Positions 36,825 through 47,785 are shown, numbered from the stretch's first letter. The stretch: 64,000 nt of DNA from Zhongshania marina (GCF_002915595.1 NZ_PQGG01000019.1:124001-188000); one strand, 5' to 3'. Notes: a model not told the origin generated them from the sequence alone. A program made the numbers and translations.

Positions 36825-36861
36825 CTGTATATATGATCAGTATTATCCAGGCGCTTGTCAA
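36825..36861 (-). promoter_or_regulatory. recA promoter with LexA (SOS) box
   Basis: CTG-N10-CAG at 36825-36840 with a T/A-rich centre matches the gammaproteobacterial LexA box. The right half reads TCAG rather than ACAG. On the minus strand TTGACA (36856-36861) lies 17 nt before GATCAT, which overlaps the box, so bound LexA would block the promoter. The recA ATG is about 70 nt downstream. Confidence 0.72.
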
Positions 36862-37040
36862 TGCCAGAACGCAATTTCTTTCACTAGCCCTTATTCAAAC
36901 AAAAATAGGCGCCCACCAACACCCAAAACTCAGCCAATTAGGCGGCACCCGAGGCCATAGATAATAGACCGGCAAAGAACTGTGCTAAAGTTCGCGTCCA
37001 AATTATCCATGCTACCAATAGCCATAACATTAGAGCCACT
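36862..37040. other. Intergenic region between recA promoter and the methyltransferase-like gene
   Basis: Non-coding by comparison with its surroundings. It should contain the promoter of the plus-strand gene at 37041. cinA, often beside recA in this block, is not here. A minus-strand ORF overlapping the next gene's start is taken as a shadow. Confidence 0.4.
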
Positions 37041-37739
37041 ATGATTCCTTGGAAAAAGCTCGGCATTGCCCAAATTCCCAATAACGGCGGTGAACTGCAA
37101 TTATCGCAACGCGGCGAGGAGTTCTCGATTCGCCTGTCCGGCGTGCGCGGTGAGCTTATGAATAGCCGCATCTTTAATTCGGAACAGGTACTTGCCGAAC
37201 TCGGTTGCGCCGAATTAAAAGACAAGGCCGACGCCCACGTACTGGTTGGCGGCTTAGGGATGGGCTACACCTTGGCTGCGACCTTGGAGGCAGTAGCCAG
37301 TACCGCGAAAGTGACGGTGGCAGAGCTTATTCCTGAGGTCGTAGTTTGGAATAAGGGCCCCTTAGGTGAATGCGCAAAGAACCCTTTGCAAGACCCGCGC
37401 ACAGAGGTTTATTTGGGCGATGTCGCCGAACTACTAAAGGTCGAAATAGAGAAATACGACGCGATTTTGCTGGATGTAGATAACGGCCCAGAGGGACTTA
37501 CCCATAGCGATAATAACTGGCTGTACTCACAAAGTGGCTTGGAAACAATATTTGAGGCCCTTAAACCAGAAGGCATTTTGGCCATTTGGTCGGCGGGCGC
37601 CGACAGCATGTTCACCATCCGTCTTAAAAAAGCGCGTTTTAAAGTGTCAATCCACACTGTTCGCGCCCGCGTCGGCAAAGGAAGTCGGCATACTATCTTT
37701 ATTGCCCAACGACCTTGGCGCAGCACCAGTAGTAATTAA
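37041..37739 (+). CDS. Spermidine-synthase-like SAM-fold protein
   Basis: A 232-residue Rossmann-fold protein of the spermidine-synthase/methyltransferase superfamily. Visible motifs are VLVGGLGMGYTLAATLE (nucleotide-binding loop), VTVAELIPEVVVWN (acidic residue after beta-2), YDAILLDVDNGPEGLTHSDNNWLYS and LKPEGILAIWSAG. It lacks the separate N-terminal beta domain of true spermidine synthases, so aminopropyl transfer is not certain and a methyltransferase role is equally possible. It is plus-strand, 161 nt before mutS, with a large inverted repeat over its stop codon. Confidence 0.78.
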   Translation: MIPWKKLGIAQIPNNGGELQLSQRGEEFSIRLSGVRGELMNSRIFNSEQVLAELGCAELKDKADAHVLVGGLGMGYTLAATLEAVASTAKVTVAELIPEVVVWNKGPLGECAKNPLQDPRTEVYLGDVAELLKVEIEKYDAILLDVDNGPEGLTHSDNNWLYSQSGLETIFEALKPEGILAIWSAGADSMFTIRLKKARFKVSIHTVRARVGKGSRHTIFIAQRPWRSTSSN

Positions 37740-37787
37740 GGAGCCTCTGCACAACCGGGTACAAGGCTGGTTGTGCAGAAGCTCCTT
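37738..37787. repeat. 19-bp near-perfect inverted repeat over the stop codon
   Basis: Arms 37738-37756 and 37769-37787 match at 18 of 19 positions around a 12-nt spacer. The left arm begins within the TAA stop of the preceding gene. There is no T-run after it, so it is a poor intrinsic terminator. It could instead be a small palindromic repeat, a mini-transposon remnant or an mRNA-stabilising hairpin. I see no second copy in the window. Confidence 0.8.
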
Positions 37788-37900
37788 AAAGAAATCCGCG
37801 CATTCACTCCGCCTGCGAATAGTGGTTTTGCACTTGGTTTGCTATTCTTGCGCTCTTTCCGTCAAACACCAATGCAATAAATAAGGCCACCCTAACCGCC

Positions 37901-40486
37901 ATGGCACTCGACTCAAACACCCACAGTTCAGACCTCTCCAGCCATACGCCAATGATGCAGCAGTATTTAAAAATTAAGGCTGAGCATCCGCATGAAATTG
38001 TCTTTTATCGCATGGGGGATTTTTACGAGCTTTTCTTTGACGACGCCAAGCGCGCATCAGAACTGCTAGATATTACTCTTACTGCCCGCGGCAAATCAGG
38101 CGGCAATCCAATCCCCATGTGCGGCGTGCCTTACCACGCGGTAGAAGGCTACCTTGCCAAACTTGTTAAAGGCGGTTGGTCTGTGGCGATTTGCGAGCAA
38201 ATCGGCGACCCGACAACAAGCAAAGGCCCGGTAGAACGCGCCGTTGCAAGAATTGTCACCCCAGGCACAATCAGTGACGAAGCCCTATTAGATGAACGCA
38301 AAGACGCCCTGCTGCTCGCGGCCTGCGGCCTTGGCCAACAGATCGGCATCGCTGTGCTGGATATGAGTAGCGGCCGCTTCCACGTCTTAGAAGTGCCCAA
38401 CCACGCCGCATTTATTGGTGAGTTACAGCGCTTACGCCCCGCTGAATTATTGATGTCGGAAGACCTCCTGATCGAGGACATGCCGAAGCTTCCTGGCCTG
38501 CGCCGCGTGCCGCCCTGGGAATTTGATATAGACGCCGCCACCCGCGGACTATGCCAGCACTTTGGCGTTCAGGATCTCGCAGGCTTTGGCTGCGACACCT
38601 TGAGTCTTGGCATCGGCGCTGCGGGCTGTTTACTGCAATATGTAAAAGATACCCAAAGAACCGCCCTACCCCATATACGCCAGCTCAAGCACGAATCACG
38701 CGACGACGCAGTAGCAATGGACGCGGCAACCCGCCGGAATCTAGAGTTGGATATAAACCTCGGCGGCGGGACCGAAAACACCCTCGCCTCGGTGTTTGAT
38801 CGCTGCCAAACTGCAATGGGAAGCCGCTTGCTACGACGCTGGCTACATCGCCCGCTGCGCAATAAATCAACACTTACAGCGCGTCAAAGCGGCATTATTG
38901 GTTTAATCGAAAATTATCAATTTGAAAACATTCGCGACACACTCAAACAAATCGGTGACCTAGAACGAATTCTGTCTCGGGTAGCACTGCGCTCAGCACG
39001 GCCCCGCGACTTATCGCGTCTTCAGCGTTCATTAGCAACATTGCCGCTTTTGCAAAGCCAACTCAAAGCCTTAGACATACCTTATCTGCAGAAGCTCAGA
39101 ACTGAGGTTAACGAATTTCCGACCTTAGACGATTTACTCGCCCGCGCTGTGGCAGAAAATCCACCGATGGTGCTGAGAGACGGCGGCGTTATCGCCGAGG
39201 GCTACGACAGCGAGCTGGACGAACTGCGCAGCCTTAGTAGCGACGCGGGAGAGTTCCTATTAGCAATGGAGCGCCGCGAGCGTGAGAAAACCGGTTTAAG
39301 TACATTGAAAGTCGGCTACAACCGAGTTCATGGCTACTATATTGAAATCAGCAAGCTACAAGCCGCACAAGCGCCCGTGGAATATGTACGCAGACAAACC
39401 TTAAAAAATGCCGAACGCTTTATCACACCCGAACTTAAAACCTTTGAAGACAAAGCCCTGAGTAGCAAAAGCCGCGCTCTGGCGCGGGAAAAGTATCTTT
39501 ATGATTCACTATTAGATGCCTTAAACGACGAACTCAACGGCTTACAAACCTCTTCCCAGGCACTTTGTGAGCTAGACGTCATTGCAAATTTGGCTGAACG
39601 CGCAGTCCAGCTAGAGCTATGCCAGCCTGAATTTTGCGACCAGCCCATGCTAGATATTAGCCAGGGGCGCCACCCTGTGGTTGAAAGCGTGCTTGACGAA
39701 CCCTTTATCGCCAACGATGTAAAGCTGGCCCAAGACCGCCGTACCCTGATCATTACCGGCCCCAATATGGGCGGTAAATCGACCTATATGCGCCAAACTG
39801 CATTGATTGTTCTGCTAGCCCATATCGGCAGTTTTGTACCAGCTAAAGCAGTAAAACTGAGCTTGGTTGACCAGATTTTCACCCGCATTGGCTCCTCCGA
39901 CGACCTTGCCGGTGGCCGCTCTACCTTCATGGTGGAAATGACCGAAACCGCCAACATTCTCCACAACGCCACTGACAAAAGCCTCATTCTCATGGACGAA
40001 ATTGGTCGAGGAACAAGTACCTTCGACGGCTTATCCTTAGCCTGGGCCTGTGCTATTGACCTCGCTGATCGCGTGCAGGGCTTTACCCTATTTGCGACCC
40101 ACTATTTTGAGCTAACAGTGCTGCCAGACAGCCACCCGAAAGCCGCCAATGTCCATCTTGGTGTTACCGAGCACAACGATCACATCGTGTTTTTGCACCG
40201 CGTTGAAGAAGGACCAGCAAATCGAAGCTACGGTCTACAAGTAGCAAAATTAGCGGGGATTCCCGCCAACGTGGTCAGCGCTGCAAAAACAAAATTACAG
40301 CAATTAGAGAATCAAGCTATCGCCCACGGCCAACTCATTACAGCGGGGCCGCAAACAGATTTATTTGCGGCACCGGCCGAGGAACATCCCGTCATTGAGG
40401 CTCTAGAAAATATTGATCCTGATAACCTAAGCCCAAGACAAGCACAGGAATTGCTCTACACCTTAAAGGCAAAGCTATTGTCATAA
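37901..40486 (+). CDS. mutS: DNA mismatch repair protein MutS
   Basis: An 861-residue MutS that recognises mismatches and starts methyl-directed repair. The mismatch-binding N-terminus is visible ([35 protein letters not shown], with the Phe-x-Glu-type YELF motif). The ATPase domain has [17 protein letters not shown] (Walker A, near 622), [39 protein letters not shown] and FATHYFELT. Length and order are complete. fdxA normally follows mutS in this block; here the chemosensory cluster intervenes. Confidence 0.97.
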   Translation: MALDSNTHSSDLSSHTPMMQQYLKIKAEHPHEIVFYRMGDFYELFFDDAKRASELLDITLTARGKSGGNPIPMCGVPYHAVEGYLAKLVKGGWSVAICEQIGDPTTSKGPVERAVARIVTPGTISDEALLDERKDALLLAACGLGQQIGIAVLDMSSGRFHVLEVPNHAAFIGELQRLRPAELLMSEDLLIEDMPKLPGLRRVPPWEFDIDAATRGLCQHFGVQDLAGFGCDTLSLGIGAAGCLLQYVKDTQRTALPHIRQLKHESRDDAVAMDAATRRNLELDINLGGGTENTLASVFDRCQTAMGSRLLRRWLHRPLRNKSTLTARQSGIIGLIENYQFENIRDTLKQIGDLERILSRVALRSARPRDLSRLQRSLATLPLLQSQLKALDIPYLQKLRTEVNEFPTLDDLLARAVAENPPMVLRDGGVIAEGYDSELDELRSLSSDAGEFLLAMERREREKTGLSTLKVGYNRVHGYYIEISKLQAAQAPVEYVRRQTLKNAERFITPELKTFEDKALSSKSRALAREKYLYDSLLDALNDELNGLQTSSQALCELDVIANLAERAVQLELCQPEFCDQPMLDISQGRHPVVESVLDEPFIANDVKLAQDRRTLIITGPNMGGKSTYMRQTALIVLLAHIGSFVPAKAVKLSLVDQIFTRIGSSDDLAGGRSTFMVEMTETANILHNATDKSLILMDEIGRGTSTFDGLSLAWACAIDLADRVQGFTLFATHYFELTVLPDSHPKAANVHLGVTEHNDHIVFLHRVEEGPANRSYGLQVAKLAGIPANVVSAAKTKLQQLENQAIAHGQLITAGPQTDLFAAPAEEHPVIEALENIDPDNLSPRQAQELLYTLKAKLLS

Positions 40487-40558
40487 TCGGGAAAGGAAAC
40501 AGGCCGCAAGTTTTATTTTATCACTGGCTCTTAAAGTTATATCGTCGAAAAATGTTAT

Positions 40559-40593
40559 CGGCGGCGTCTATGCATCTAACTTAGGCGCCGCCG
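40559..40593. terminator. Hairpin between convergent mutS and receptor gene
   Basis: A 12-bp stem with one mismatch: CGGCGGCG-(T)-CTA at 40559-40570 pairs with TAG-(G)-CGCCGCCG at 40582-40593. On the minus strand a run of five T follows after about 6 nt. It probably ends the receptor transcript and perhaps mutS. The distance to the T-run lowers certainty. Confidence 0.45.
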
Positions 40594-40626
40594 TATAAAG
40601 TGGGATGTCGCTATTGTGCACAGAGC

Positions 40627-43260
40627 TTAGGCAACGCCTCGCACACCATACTGCTTAGCGACCGGCTCATGCTCAAAACCTTGCTCGATCCTGAACTCTT
40701 CAACCATGGCATTGAGTTCTTTAGCTTGAGCAGAAAGCTGCTCAGCCGCACTAGATGACTCCTCTGCATTTGCAGCGGAGGTTTGCACGACTCTATCCAT
40801 CTCACCCATCGCCGAATTAACCTGCTGAATACCGAGGGCCTGCTCATCACTCGCTAGGGCAATCTCTGCAACAATGCTTGTCACCTTATCAACCGCAGCA
40901 ATAATATCGCCAAGCTTTACACTCACGTCTTTTGACAGTGAGCTTCCTTCCTCTGCCATCTCGGTTGATTCGGCAATTAACTTCTCGGTTTTTGTCGCTG
41001 CTACCTTGGCGCGCAAGGCTAGGTTTCTTACCTCTTCAGCAACGACGGCAAAACTCCGGCCCGCTTCGCCGGCTCTAGCCGCTTCAACCGCCGCATTCAG
41101 CGCCAATAAATTCGTTTGGAAAGCGATCTCATTAATATCGCCAATAATAGCGCTGGTATTGACCGCTGCCGCTTTGATTTTATCCATCGCACCGACCATG
41201 CGGTCAACGGTTTCGCTACCATTTTGCGCCATTCCTTGGGTGGACTCGGCAAGCCCCTTCGCTGCTTTAGTATTCTCTGCATTCTGCTTTGTTTGCGCCG
41301 AGATTTGCTCTAAGGATGCACCGGTTTGCTCTAAGGCACTTGCCTGCTGAGCCGCGCCCGTAGCCACTGAATGGCTGCTAGAAGCGATCAGCGCAGAGGC
41401 CGATGAAACCTCACCCGATGAATTCATAACCAGCGCCATAAAATCAGCTAATTGGCCAATTGCCGAGTTGGTGTTGTTTTGAAGCTCCTCAAATTTACCG
41501 TGGTATTCGCCTTGAACATAGTAGGTTAAATCCTTCTCAGCAACGGCCTGCATTACTAGCGCCACTTCATTTATAGGCGCGGTAATAGCATCGAGCATCG
41601 CATTAATATTTTCTCGCAGAACTCGACTATCGCCGCTTGTTCCCTCTACCGCCGCGCGATCATCTAATTCGCCGCGTTTCGCTGCGTCAATTAATTTACC
41701 TACCTCAACAACGGTCTGCTTTTGTTCAGTAATGTCGCTAGCATATTTAACAACTTTAAATACCTTACCGTTCGCATCCTTCACCGGTGTATACGAGGCT
41801 TGAATCCAAATATCTGAACCATCACGTTTAATGCGCCTAAATTCACCGACCTGAGCTTCGCCTCGAGCAAGGGCTGCCCAAAAATCGCGATACTCTGACG
41901 ACTGTGCGAATTGTGGGTCTACAAATTTGCTGTGATGCTGCCCCTCTATTTCTTCACGGCGATATTGCAGAGCATTAAGGAAATTATCATTTGCCTCGAT
42001 AATCGTGCCATCGGTTTCAAACTGGATAACGGCTTGCGAGGATCGAATGCCGGCAATCTGCCCCTCAAAATCTGCATTGCGTAATTTCTGCTCCGTCACA
42101 TCTGTAGCGTATTTAACTACCTTAAATACCTTACCACTCATATCTTTAATAGGAGTGTACGAGGCTTGAATCCAGATATCTTTGCCGTCTTTGCGGATTC
42201 GTCGAAACTCGCCAATTTGCGCTTCGCCATGGGCTAAGCGATCCCAAAAGGCGTCATACTCGGCCGAGCGCCCGTAGCTAGGATCGACAAACATACGGTG
42301 ATGCTGATTTTTTACTTCGTCTAGTTTATAACCCAAGGCGGAAAGAAAATTATTATTGGCATGTAAAATAGTGCCATCGGGCTTAAACGATATCACCGCT
42401 TGCGTTGCGCTAATCCCATCTATCTGGCCTTTAAAATCTGCGTTAGCAAGTTTCTGCTCGGTTATATCGCTAGCATACTTGACCACTTTAATGACGCGGC
42501 CAGATAAATCTTTTATCGGTGTATACGATGCTTGAATCCAGATATCTGAACGGTCTTTTTTAATTCGTCTAAATTCGCCTACGTGGGCTTGGCCTTCTGC
42601 TAATTGCTGCCAAAACTGCTTATATGCCTCTGAATTTCGTTCTTCCGTTGGCATAAACATGGAATGATGATTGCCACAAATTTCCTCTAGGGAATAGCCC
42701 AACGCTTTAACAAAATTATCGTTGGCGTGGAGAATTTTGCCCTCTGGACTGAAATGGATCACCGCCTGATTTTTATCTATAGCGCGAATTTGCCCCTCAA
42801 AATCGGCATTAAGTAATTTATTATGGGTAATATCGCTCGCTATTTTAATAACTCTAATCGGCTTTCCCGCTTTGTTAAAAACCGGATTATAAGAAGCCTG
42901 AATCCACACCACATTGCCATTTTTATCAAACTGCTCAAACTCGCCAGACTTAGACTCACCGCGAGCTAATGATTCCCAAAATGCTGAATACTTGGATGAG
43001 TCCGCATAATCATCGGACACAAAAATGCGGTGATGCTGGCCTTTTAGTTCAGCCTCATCGTATTTCATGACATTTAAAAAGTTTTGATTAGCAGAGAGTA
43101 TTGTACCGTCTAAATTAAATTCTATAATTGCCTGCGACTCGCCTATTGCTTTGAGTATTTGGCCGCACTCTACGGTGTTGGCGCTTCTAGTCCGCGTTGG
43201 CGCCGCGCTTACCGCTCGGCTCTTTGCAGTTGAGGTTGCGCTCTTAGCTCTGGTCGCCAT
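40627..43260 (-). CDS. Soluble methyl-accepting chemotaxis protein with four tandem PAS domains
   Basis: An 877-residue chemoreceptor with no transmembrane segment, so it should sense in the cytoplasm. Four PAS domains fill about residues 33-520, each with a variant of FxAN(D/N)NF, then HHxxF and WIQASYxPxxD, spaced exactly 122 residues apart. Two HAMP-like helical segments follow, then the signalling domain with the hairpin tip [28 protein letters not shown] lies 7 nt before the ATG. It ends in GVRGVA and lacks a CheR-docking pentapeptide. The ligand is unknown; PAS domains often bind heme, flavin or small molecules. Confidence 0.93.
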   Translation of the reverse strand: MATRAKSATSTAKSRAVSAAPTRTRSANTVECGQILKAIGESQAIIEFNLDGTILSANQNFLNVMKYDEAELKGQHHRIFVSDDYADSSKYSAFWESLARGESKSGEFEQFDKNGNVVWIQASYNPVFNKAGKPIRVIKIASDITHNKLLNADFEGQIRAIDKNQAVIHFSPEGKILHANDNFVKALGYSLEEICGNHHSMFMPTEERNSEAYKQFWQQLAEGQAHVGEFRRIKKDRSDIWIQASYTPIKDLSGRVIKVVKYASDITEQKLANADFKGQIDGISATQAVISFKPDGTILHANNNFLSALGYKLDEVKNQHHRMFVDPSYGRSAEYDAFWDRLAHGEAQIGEFRRIRKDGKDIWIQASYTPIKDMSGKVFKVVKYATDVTEQKLRNADFEGQIAGIRSSQAVIQFETDGTIIEANDNFLNALQYRREEIEGQHHSKFVDPQFAQSSEYRDFWAALARGEAQVGEFRRIKRDGSDIWIQASYTPVKDANGKVFKVVKYASDITEQKQTVVEVGKLIDAAKRGELDDRAAVEGTSGDSRVLRENINAMLDAITAPINEVALVMQAVAEKDLTYYVQGEYHGKFEELQNNTNSAIGQLADFMALVMNSSGEVSSASALIASSSHSVATGAAQQASALEQTGASLEQISAQTKQNAENTKAAKGLAESTQGMAQNGSETVDRMVGAMDKIKAAAVNTSAIIGDINEIAFQTNLLALNAAVEAARAGEAGRSFAVVAEEVRNLALRAKVAATKTEKLIAESTEMAEEGSSLSKDVSVKLGDIIAAVDKVTSIVAEIALASDEQALGIQQVNSAMGEMDRVVQTSAANAEESSSAAEQLSAQAKELNAMVEEFRIEQGFEHEPVAKQYGVRGVA
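41790..42910 (-). repeat. 366-bp periodic PAS-coding repeat inside the receptor
   Basis: The string TGAATCCA and its surroundings recur at 41801, 42167, 42533 and 42899, exactly 366 bp (122 codons) apart. It is the coding trace of PAS duplication; the two middle units are the most alike. Confidence 0.85.
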
Positions 43261-43488
43261 TTAAAACTCCTTGCTCGCCTTTCGGACGGGGACAGGCCAT
43301 TGCGTTAACGACGCAATAGACAGAATTAGTGACTTCCTATTCTGCATGTCAGCGCAATATATGAAACTGTGGAAAATACGCATAAGCAGTATTAGATATT
43401 AAAGGCCATACCAAGCTGCATTCATTTACATTTTTAGCAATACACTTCTTAAAAAATGTAAGGCTTAAATGACGCCTCTTCGGTAAGC
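43261..43488. other. Divergent spacer upstream of receptor and comFB
   Basis: About 230 nt of non-coding, AT-rich DNA that must hold the receptor promoter (minus) and that of comFB (plus). No clear -35/-10 pair was fixed. Confidence 0.4.
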
Positions 43489-43546
43489 CCTTATTTTATA
43501 CACGCACTAGGCGGCGTACCTTCTATAAAATAAGGTATTTTTATAG
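43489..43546 (+). promoter_or_regulatory. Alternative AT-rich hairpins just upstream of comFB
   Basis: CCTTATTTTATA (43489-43500) pairs perfectly over 12 bp with TATAAAATAAGG (43524-43535). The second arm also overlaps CTATAAAA (43523-43530), which pairs with TTTTATAG (43539-43546). The two hairpins cannot form together. The last arm runs into the AGGGTC ribosome site before the GTG at 43556. This could be a leader switch or simply an operator palindrome. Confidence 0.5.
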
Positions 43547-43555
43547 GGTCTCACC

Positions 43556-43834
43556 GTGCTTATATCTGACAGAATCACCAATTTTTCTGAAATATTACTA
43601 GAAGACGCAATAGCAAAAAGACAGCTAGAAAAGTCCATGAGCGAGGAGCATCTTCAAGATGTAATCTGCCTAACTCTAAATCAACTTAGGCCGCAGTATG
43701 TTAAAAGCACAATGGATATGCGCATCAACCTCTCACCAGAGGAATATCAATCCGCACTGCGCGGTATAGACACCGCGCTAGAAAAAGCGATAAGTATTGT
43801 TAAATCAGGCAGACGAGAGGCTATGCGAGATTAA
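43556..43834 (+). CDS. ComFB-like small protein
   Basis: A 92-residue protein with the ComFB pattern: NFSEILLEDAI near the start, then LQDVICLTLNQLRPQYVK. ComFB was first described in a Bacillus competence operon, and cyanobacterial ComFB proteins bind c-di-GMP. The start is GTG with AGGGTCTC upstream. It is the only plus-strand gene between two minus-strand chemosensory genes, with an unusual paired-hairpin leader. A c-di-GMP role here is inference. Confidence 0.75.
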   Translation: MLISDRITNFSEILLEDAIAKRQLEKSMSEEHLQDVICLTLNQLRPQYVKSTMDMRINLSPEEYQSALRGIDTALEKAISIVKSGRREAMRD

Positions 43835-43849
43835 AGACAGCAATCCGAT

Positions 43850-43879
43850 CAACGAATAAAAATAGATGGTTAAGCCATC
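43850..43879 (-). terminator. Candidate terminator downstream of cheB
   Basis: A GATGG/CCATC stem (43865-43869 and 43875-43879) is followed on the minus strand by TATTTTTATT. It starts 14 nt after the cheB stop. The stem is short, so confidence is modest. Confidence 0.4.
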
Positions 43880-43892
43880 ATAGTTAAAAAAT

Positions 43893-44951
43893 TCAGGCGT
43901 GGGCAGTACTACTTGCGAGTAATTCTGCGATATCGACAAGCTCCACTACGCGATCAACGCCCTCTAAACGCACCGCGGAACCGGGCATACCCCAAACTAC
44001 TGAAGACTGCTCAGACTGGGCAATAGTGTATGCACCTTTATCATGCATTGCCTTCATGCCTATTGCTCCGTCCTTACCCATACCAGTTAAAATAACACCA
44101 GTAGCATTGCTCCCCGCAGCCGTCGCCACAGAATGAAATAGCACATCCACTGAAGGACGATGTCGATTAACAGGGTCTTCATCAGACACCCGACAACGAT
44201 ACTGAGCACCATCGCGTACAACGCTTAGATGTTTTTCCCCCGGCGCGATATAAACGTGACCGCTTAAAATTCTATCGCCATCCTCAGCCTCCTTTACAGT
44301 GACGCAGCACAGAGAATTTAAGCGCTCTGCAAAAGAGCTGCTGAACATACCTGGAATATGCTGAACAATCACAATACCCGGACAGTCTGCTGGCATCCCC
44401 TGCAACACCACACGTATTGCCTCTGTCCCACCGGTAGACGCACCAATCGCAATAAGCTGATCCGTTGTTCTATAACTGCTGATCTTAGGCGCCGCAAGCG
44501 GAATTCGCGCATGAGCCAAGGTAGCTAAATGGGTGACGTTTGCCTGGGAAGCTGCTTTAACCTTTTCAATGATATCCTGACCAGATTCAGCAAGCCCCCT
44601 TGCAATATCAATTTCTGGTTTTGCGACAAAGTCAAAAGCCCCCATCTGCATTGCTTCTAAAGTAACACCGGCGTGCCGCGTCGTTAAGGAAGACACCATC
44701 ACAACTGGCATCGGACGCAAGCGCATTAAGTTTTTTAAAAATTGCAGCCCATCCATGCGAGGCATTTCTACATCAAGTGTAATTACATCTGGGTTATGTA
44801 GTTTTATTTTTTCACGCGCGTCAAATGGATCTCGTGCCGTCGCCACCACCTCAATATTCATGTCACTATTGAGAATGTCTGACAACACCCTTCTCATTAA
44901 CGCAGAGTCGTCTACGACAACAACGCGAATAGGATTATTCTCTACCGTCAT
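43893..44951 (-). CDS. cheB: Chemotaxis methylesterase/glutamine deamidase CheB
   Basis: A 352-residue CheB: an N-terminal receiver (VVVVDDSALMRRVLS; phospho-Asp in ITLDVEMPRMDG) and a C-terminal esterase that removes receptor methyl groups. Catalytic motifs are GASTGGTEA (Ser), VQHIPGMFSSSFAERLN (His) and LTGMGKDGAIGM (Asp), all intact. It lies 47 nt after the receptor gene stop, in the same direction. Phosphorylation by CheA should switch it on. Confidence 0.96.
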   Translation of the reverse strand: MTVENNPIRVVVVDDSALMRRVLSDILNSDMNIEVVATARDPFDAREKIKLHNPDVITLDVEMPRMDGLQFLKNLMRLRPMPVVMVSSLTTRHAGVTLEAMQMGAFDFVAKPEIDIARGLAESGQDIIEKVKAASQANVTHLATLAHARIPLAAPKISSYRTTDQLIAIGASTGGTEAIRVVLQGMPADCPGIVIVQHIPGMFSSSFAERLNSLCCVTVKEAEDGDRILSGHVYIAPGEKHLSVVRDGAQYRCRVSDEDPVNRHRPSVDVLFHSVATAAGSNATGVILTGMGKDGAIGMKAMHDKGAYTIAQSEQSSVVWGMPGSAVRLEGVDRVVELVDIAELLASSTAHA

Positions 44952-44998
44952 CCTGTAAACACCAAGCTAAGTGATATTCATTTACCGACACTACAGAT

Positions 44999-47755
44999 CT
45001 AGAATTCAACCCAATCATCGTCCTCATGAGCAGACGCCGAAACTAATTTCACCGCACTAGAACTTGTCGCCGCGACCCTGGAAGAATCAGCTGCTGAATT
45101 ACGGAAGCTAGTGGATTTAGGCGGCTGCGCGCGCTCTAGTCGCTCTGAACTTGTTCTTGTGGCCGATACCGGTTTTACCAACTGCGAAGAAGCGGGAGAC
45201 CGCGCCTGTGGCGGACGCCTTTCCGCCACTCCTTCTGATCGAGGCCCTTTAGAAGACACCGAAATTGCTGAACTTCTCGCAGACGTAGGCCGACTTAAGG
45301 GCGCTCTGGTTTCAGCCGTATTTTCTCGACCTGATCTCATCGCTGGTCTTTCGGCAGTACGCCCAGAAACTACCGGCCGCGCTTGCCTTTGTAACTGAGT
45401 GCCACGATGGCGCGCATGTTTATCGCTCTCTGTTTTAAAAAACGTAATCCGCTGTGTTAATACTTGAGACTGATCATCCATCGATTGGCTTGCAGCCGCG
45501 GCCTGCTCAACTAGGGCTGCATTTTCCTGCGTCACACGGTCCATATCACGGACTGCTTTACTGACTTGCTCAATATCCAAAGATTGCTCCTGACTCGACA
45601 TCGCAATCTCGCCAATTATATCGGACACCCGATTTACACTAGACATAATCCCATCTAAACGTGTACCGGATTCGTCTATAAGCTTGGAACCTTCGGACAC
45701 TTTATTGACACTGTCTTTAATCAGCACCTTAATTTCTTTAGCCGCCTCGGCACTGCGCTGCGCTAAATTCCTGACCTCCGATGCAACAACCGCAAAACCC
45801 CGCCCCTGCTCACCGGCTCTGGCGGCTTCCACCGCTGCATTTAATGCAAGCAAATTCGTCTGGAAAGCAATTTCATCGATTACACCAATAATGTCCGCTA
45901 TACGCTTAGACGAGGCATTAATTTCACGCATCGCACTAACCGCCTCGCCGACGACTTTACCGCCCAATTCCGCCTCACTGCGGGCGCTGCTTGCTAAATT
46001 ATTTGCCTTAGCAGCGTTATCGGCATTTTGCTTAACCGTCGCGGTAAATTGAACAACACTAGCCGACGTTTTCTCTAAGGAAGCCGCCTGATTTTCCGTT
46101 CGATTCGACAAATCAAGATTACCCTGAGCAATCTCAGACGAAGAGTTACGAATACTTGTCGCCGCATCTCGAATCTGATCAACCATCCCACGCAAATTGC
46201 TAATCGAGGTATTTACAGCCTGCTGCATTGCCTGAAACTGCCCTTGATACTCGCCACTCATAACCTCCGACAAGTCTCCCTCTGCCAAACTCGACATCAC
46301 GCGAACGCTTTCTTCAACTGGTTTTGCGATCGCATCCATAAGAGAATTTAAGCCGTCAGAGACTCGGTGAAGGAAACCAGAGCTAGTGGCATTGTCTATG
46401 CGTTTTGCCAAATCACCAGCAATCGCACTATTAATTAGCTGCTTAATCTGCTCTTCTGCAAAATTTTGTTCAGCAACAATGGTATCCATCAAGCCATTTA
46501 CGGCCTGGCTAAGCCGTTTCATAAATCCTTCGTATTTATCGCTATTAAGCCGCTGATCTAAACGACCATCAACCGCAGCAGAAATAATATCGGCAATTTT
46601 TCGCTCGGCATCTTTTTGCTCTGTTATATCCTTCCACTCCACCATATTTCCCATATAGCAGCCATCTGCATCGAGTACCGCCGTCGCATTTACTTCAAAC
46701 TCTAAATCACCGAGTTTGATTTCGGCCTTCGCCGGCAATGCAGCAATATTAGATAAAATATGGCGCTGATGACTGGGATTTTTGTGGAATTGATCAATAG
46801 ACTGACCAACTAGCTTATTAACATCAAATGCGGGAAAGTGACGACGTAAGATATCCTCTCGATATTTAAACATTGCAACAACAGCGGGGTTTGCGTAGGT
46901 GATTCGCAAATCAGAATCACACATCATCAAATTTGCCTCTGCCCCATCGACACCAGCCTTCATTCTTGCAACTTCTATCTGCTCAAGACGCTGTGCAGTT
47001 GTATCGCACCATTCAAAGGTATAGCCCGAGTGATGACCGCGTGAGTCTAATTGCGCTGTCACATTAAGACTAAATACTAGCTCACCTACAACTAAATCTG
47101 TTGAAAGAGGTAAATTATCAACATTTGATATCAAAGCTCGCTGCTTATCGCTTAAGGCATTCAAAATTATGCATTGCCCTTGATTTAATTGATCGACGTT
47201 GAAGCTTGGGTAGCAAGACCGCATCTCCGTTTCTTTATCAGCAAATAATTTTTCAATCGCTGGATTGGCATAAGTGACATTCAGATCAAGATCTAGCAAT
47301 AAAATTGCTGTGCTTGCCTTTTCCAAAACACCTTGTAAATGGCCAAGCTCCAATTCGGCGTAAACTTTCTCTGTCTCGTCAACCCACTCAGCAATATAAC
47401 CGGAATGAGAATTCGCAGCAGAGTATGAAGACAGTGTTACTACGTAATACCTACCATCTTTAGTAAGATAACGAGTACTTGGAAATACATCTTCTTCAGA
47501 TAGCCGGCTATGATCAGATCTTGCTGTCGCTGCCATTTTTAACTTATCCGAGATAATTCGCTCTGTACTTCCACCGTCAAGCACACCTCCTAACTCGGCA
47601 CCTAAATCAGCCGCTTTAGCATTCGCATAAATTACGCGAAACTCTGAATCCAACAAAGCAATTGGTGTTAGGAATTTATCAAATGCAGAACGTAAACCTG
47701 CTAGCTCCGCTGCTGCATTGCTGATCGGAGATTTTCGTCTAGCTGCCTGTGTCAT
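44999..47755 (-). CDS. Soluble methyl-accepting chemotaxis protein with PAS and poly-HAMP modules
   Basis: A ~918-residue cytoplasmic receptor with no TM segment. Three PAS-like domains come first (about 20-135, 140-265, 275-390). Three HAMP-like units follow ([33 protein letters not shown]), then the signalling domain with [25 protein letters not shown] ~130-residue Ser/Arg/Ala-rich disordered linker leads to the C-terminal DDDWVEF. The last five residues fit the CheR-tethering pattern (aromatic-x-x-aromatic) as in Aer2/McpB GWEEF. The ATG at 47755 is preferred over GTG 47758; AAGGGG is close upstream. Confidence 0.93.
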   Translation of the reverse strand: MTQAARRKSPISNAAAELAGLRSAFDKFLTPIALLDSEFRVIYANAKAADLGAELGGVLDGGSTERIISDKLKMAATARSDHSRLSEEDVFPSTRYLTKDGRYYVVTLSSYSAANSHSGYIAEWVDETEKVYAELELGHLQGVLEKASTAILLLDLDLNVTYANPAIEKLFADKETEMRSCYPSFNVDQLNQGQCIILNALSDKQRALISNVDNLPLSTDLVVGELVFSLNVTAQLDSRGHHSGYTFEWCDTTAQRLEQIEVARMKAGVDGAEANLMMCDSDLRITYANPAVVAMFKYREDILRRHFPAFDVNKLVGQSIDQFHKNPSHQRHILSNIAALPAKAEIKLGDLEFEVNATAVLDADGCYMGNMVEWKDITEQKDAERKIADIISAAVDGRLDQRLNSDKYEGFMKRLSQAVNGLMDTIVAEQNFAEEQIKQLINSAIAGDLAKRIDNATSSGFLHRVSDGLNSLMDAIAKPVEESVRVMSSLAEGDLSEVMSGEYQGQFQAMQQAVNTSISNLRGMVDQIRDAATSIRNSSSEIAQGNLDLSNRTENQAASLEKTSASVVQFTATVKQNADNAAKANNLASSARSEAELGGKVVGEAVSAMREINASSKRIADIIGVIDEIAFQTNLLALNAAVEAARAGEQGRGFAVVASEVRNLAQRSAEAAKEIKVLIKDSVNKVSEGSKLIDESGTRLDGIMSSVNRVSDIIGEIAMSSQEQSLDIEQVSKAVRDMDRVTQENAALVEQAAAASQSMDDQSQVLTQRITFFKTESDKHARHRGTQLQRQARPVVSGRTAERPAMRSGRENTAETRAPLSRPTSARSSAISVSSKGPRSEGVAERRPPQARSPASSQLVKPVSATRTSSERLERAQPPKSTSFRNSAADSSRVAATSSSAVKLVSASAHEDDDWVEF

Positions 47756-47785
47756 CACGCCCCCTTCACTATATAAATTACGAAC

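Noticed and set aside
36938-37225. Minus-strand 95-codon ORF upstream of the spermidine-synthase-like gene
   Set aside because: It overlaps the start of a well-supported gene and has no ribosome site or family features.
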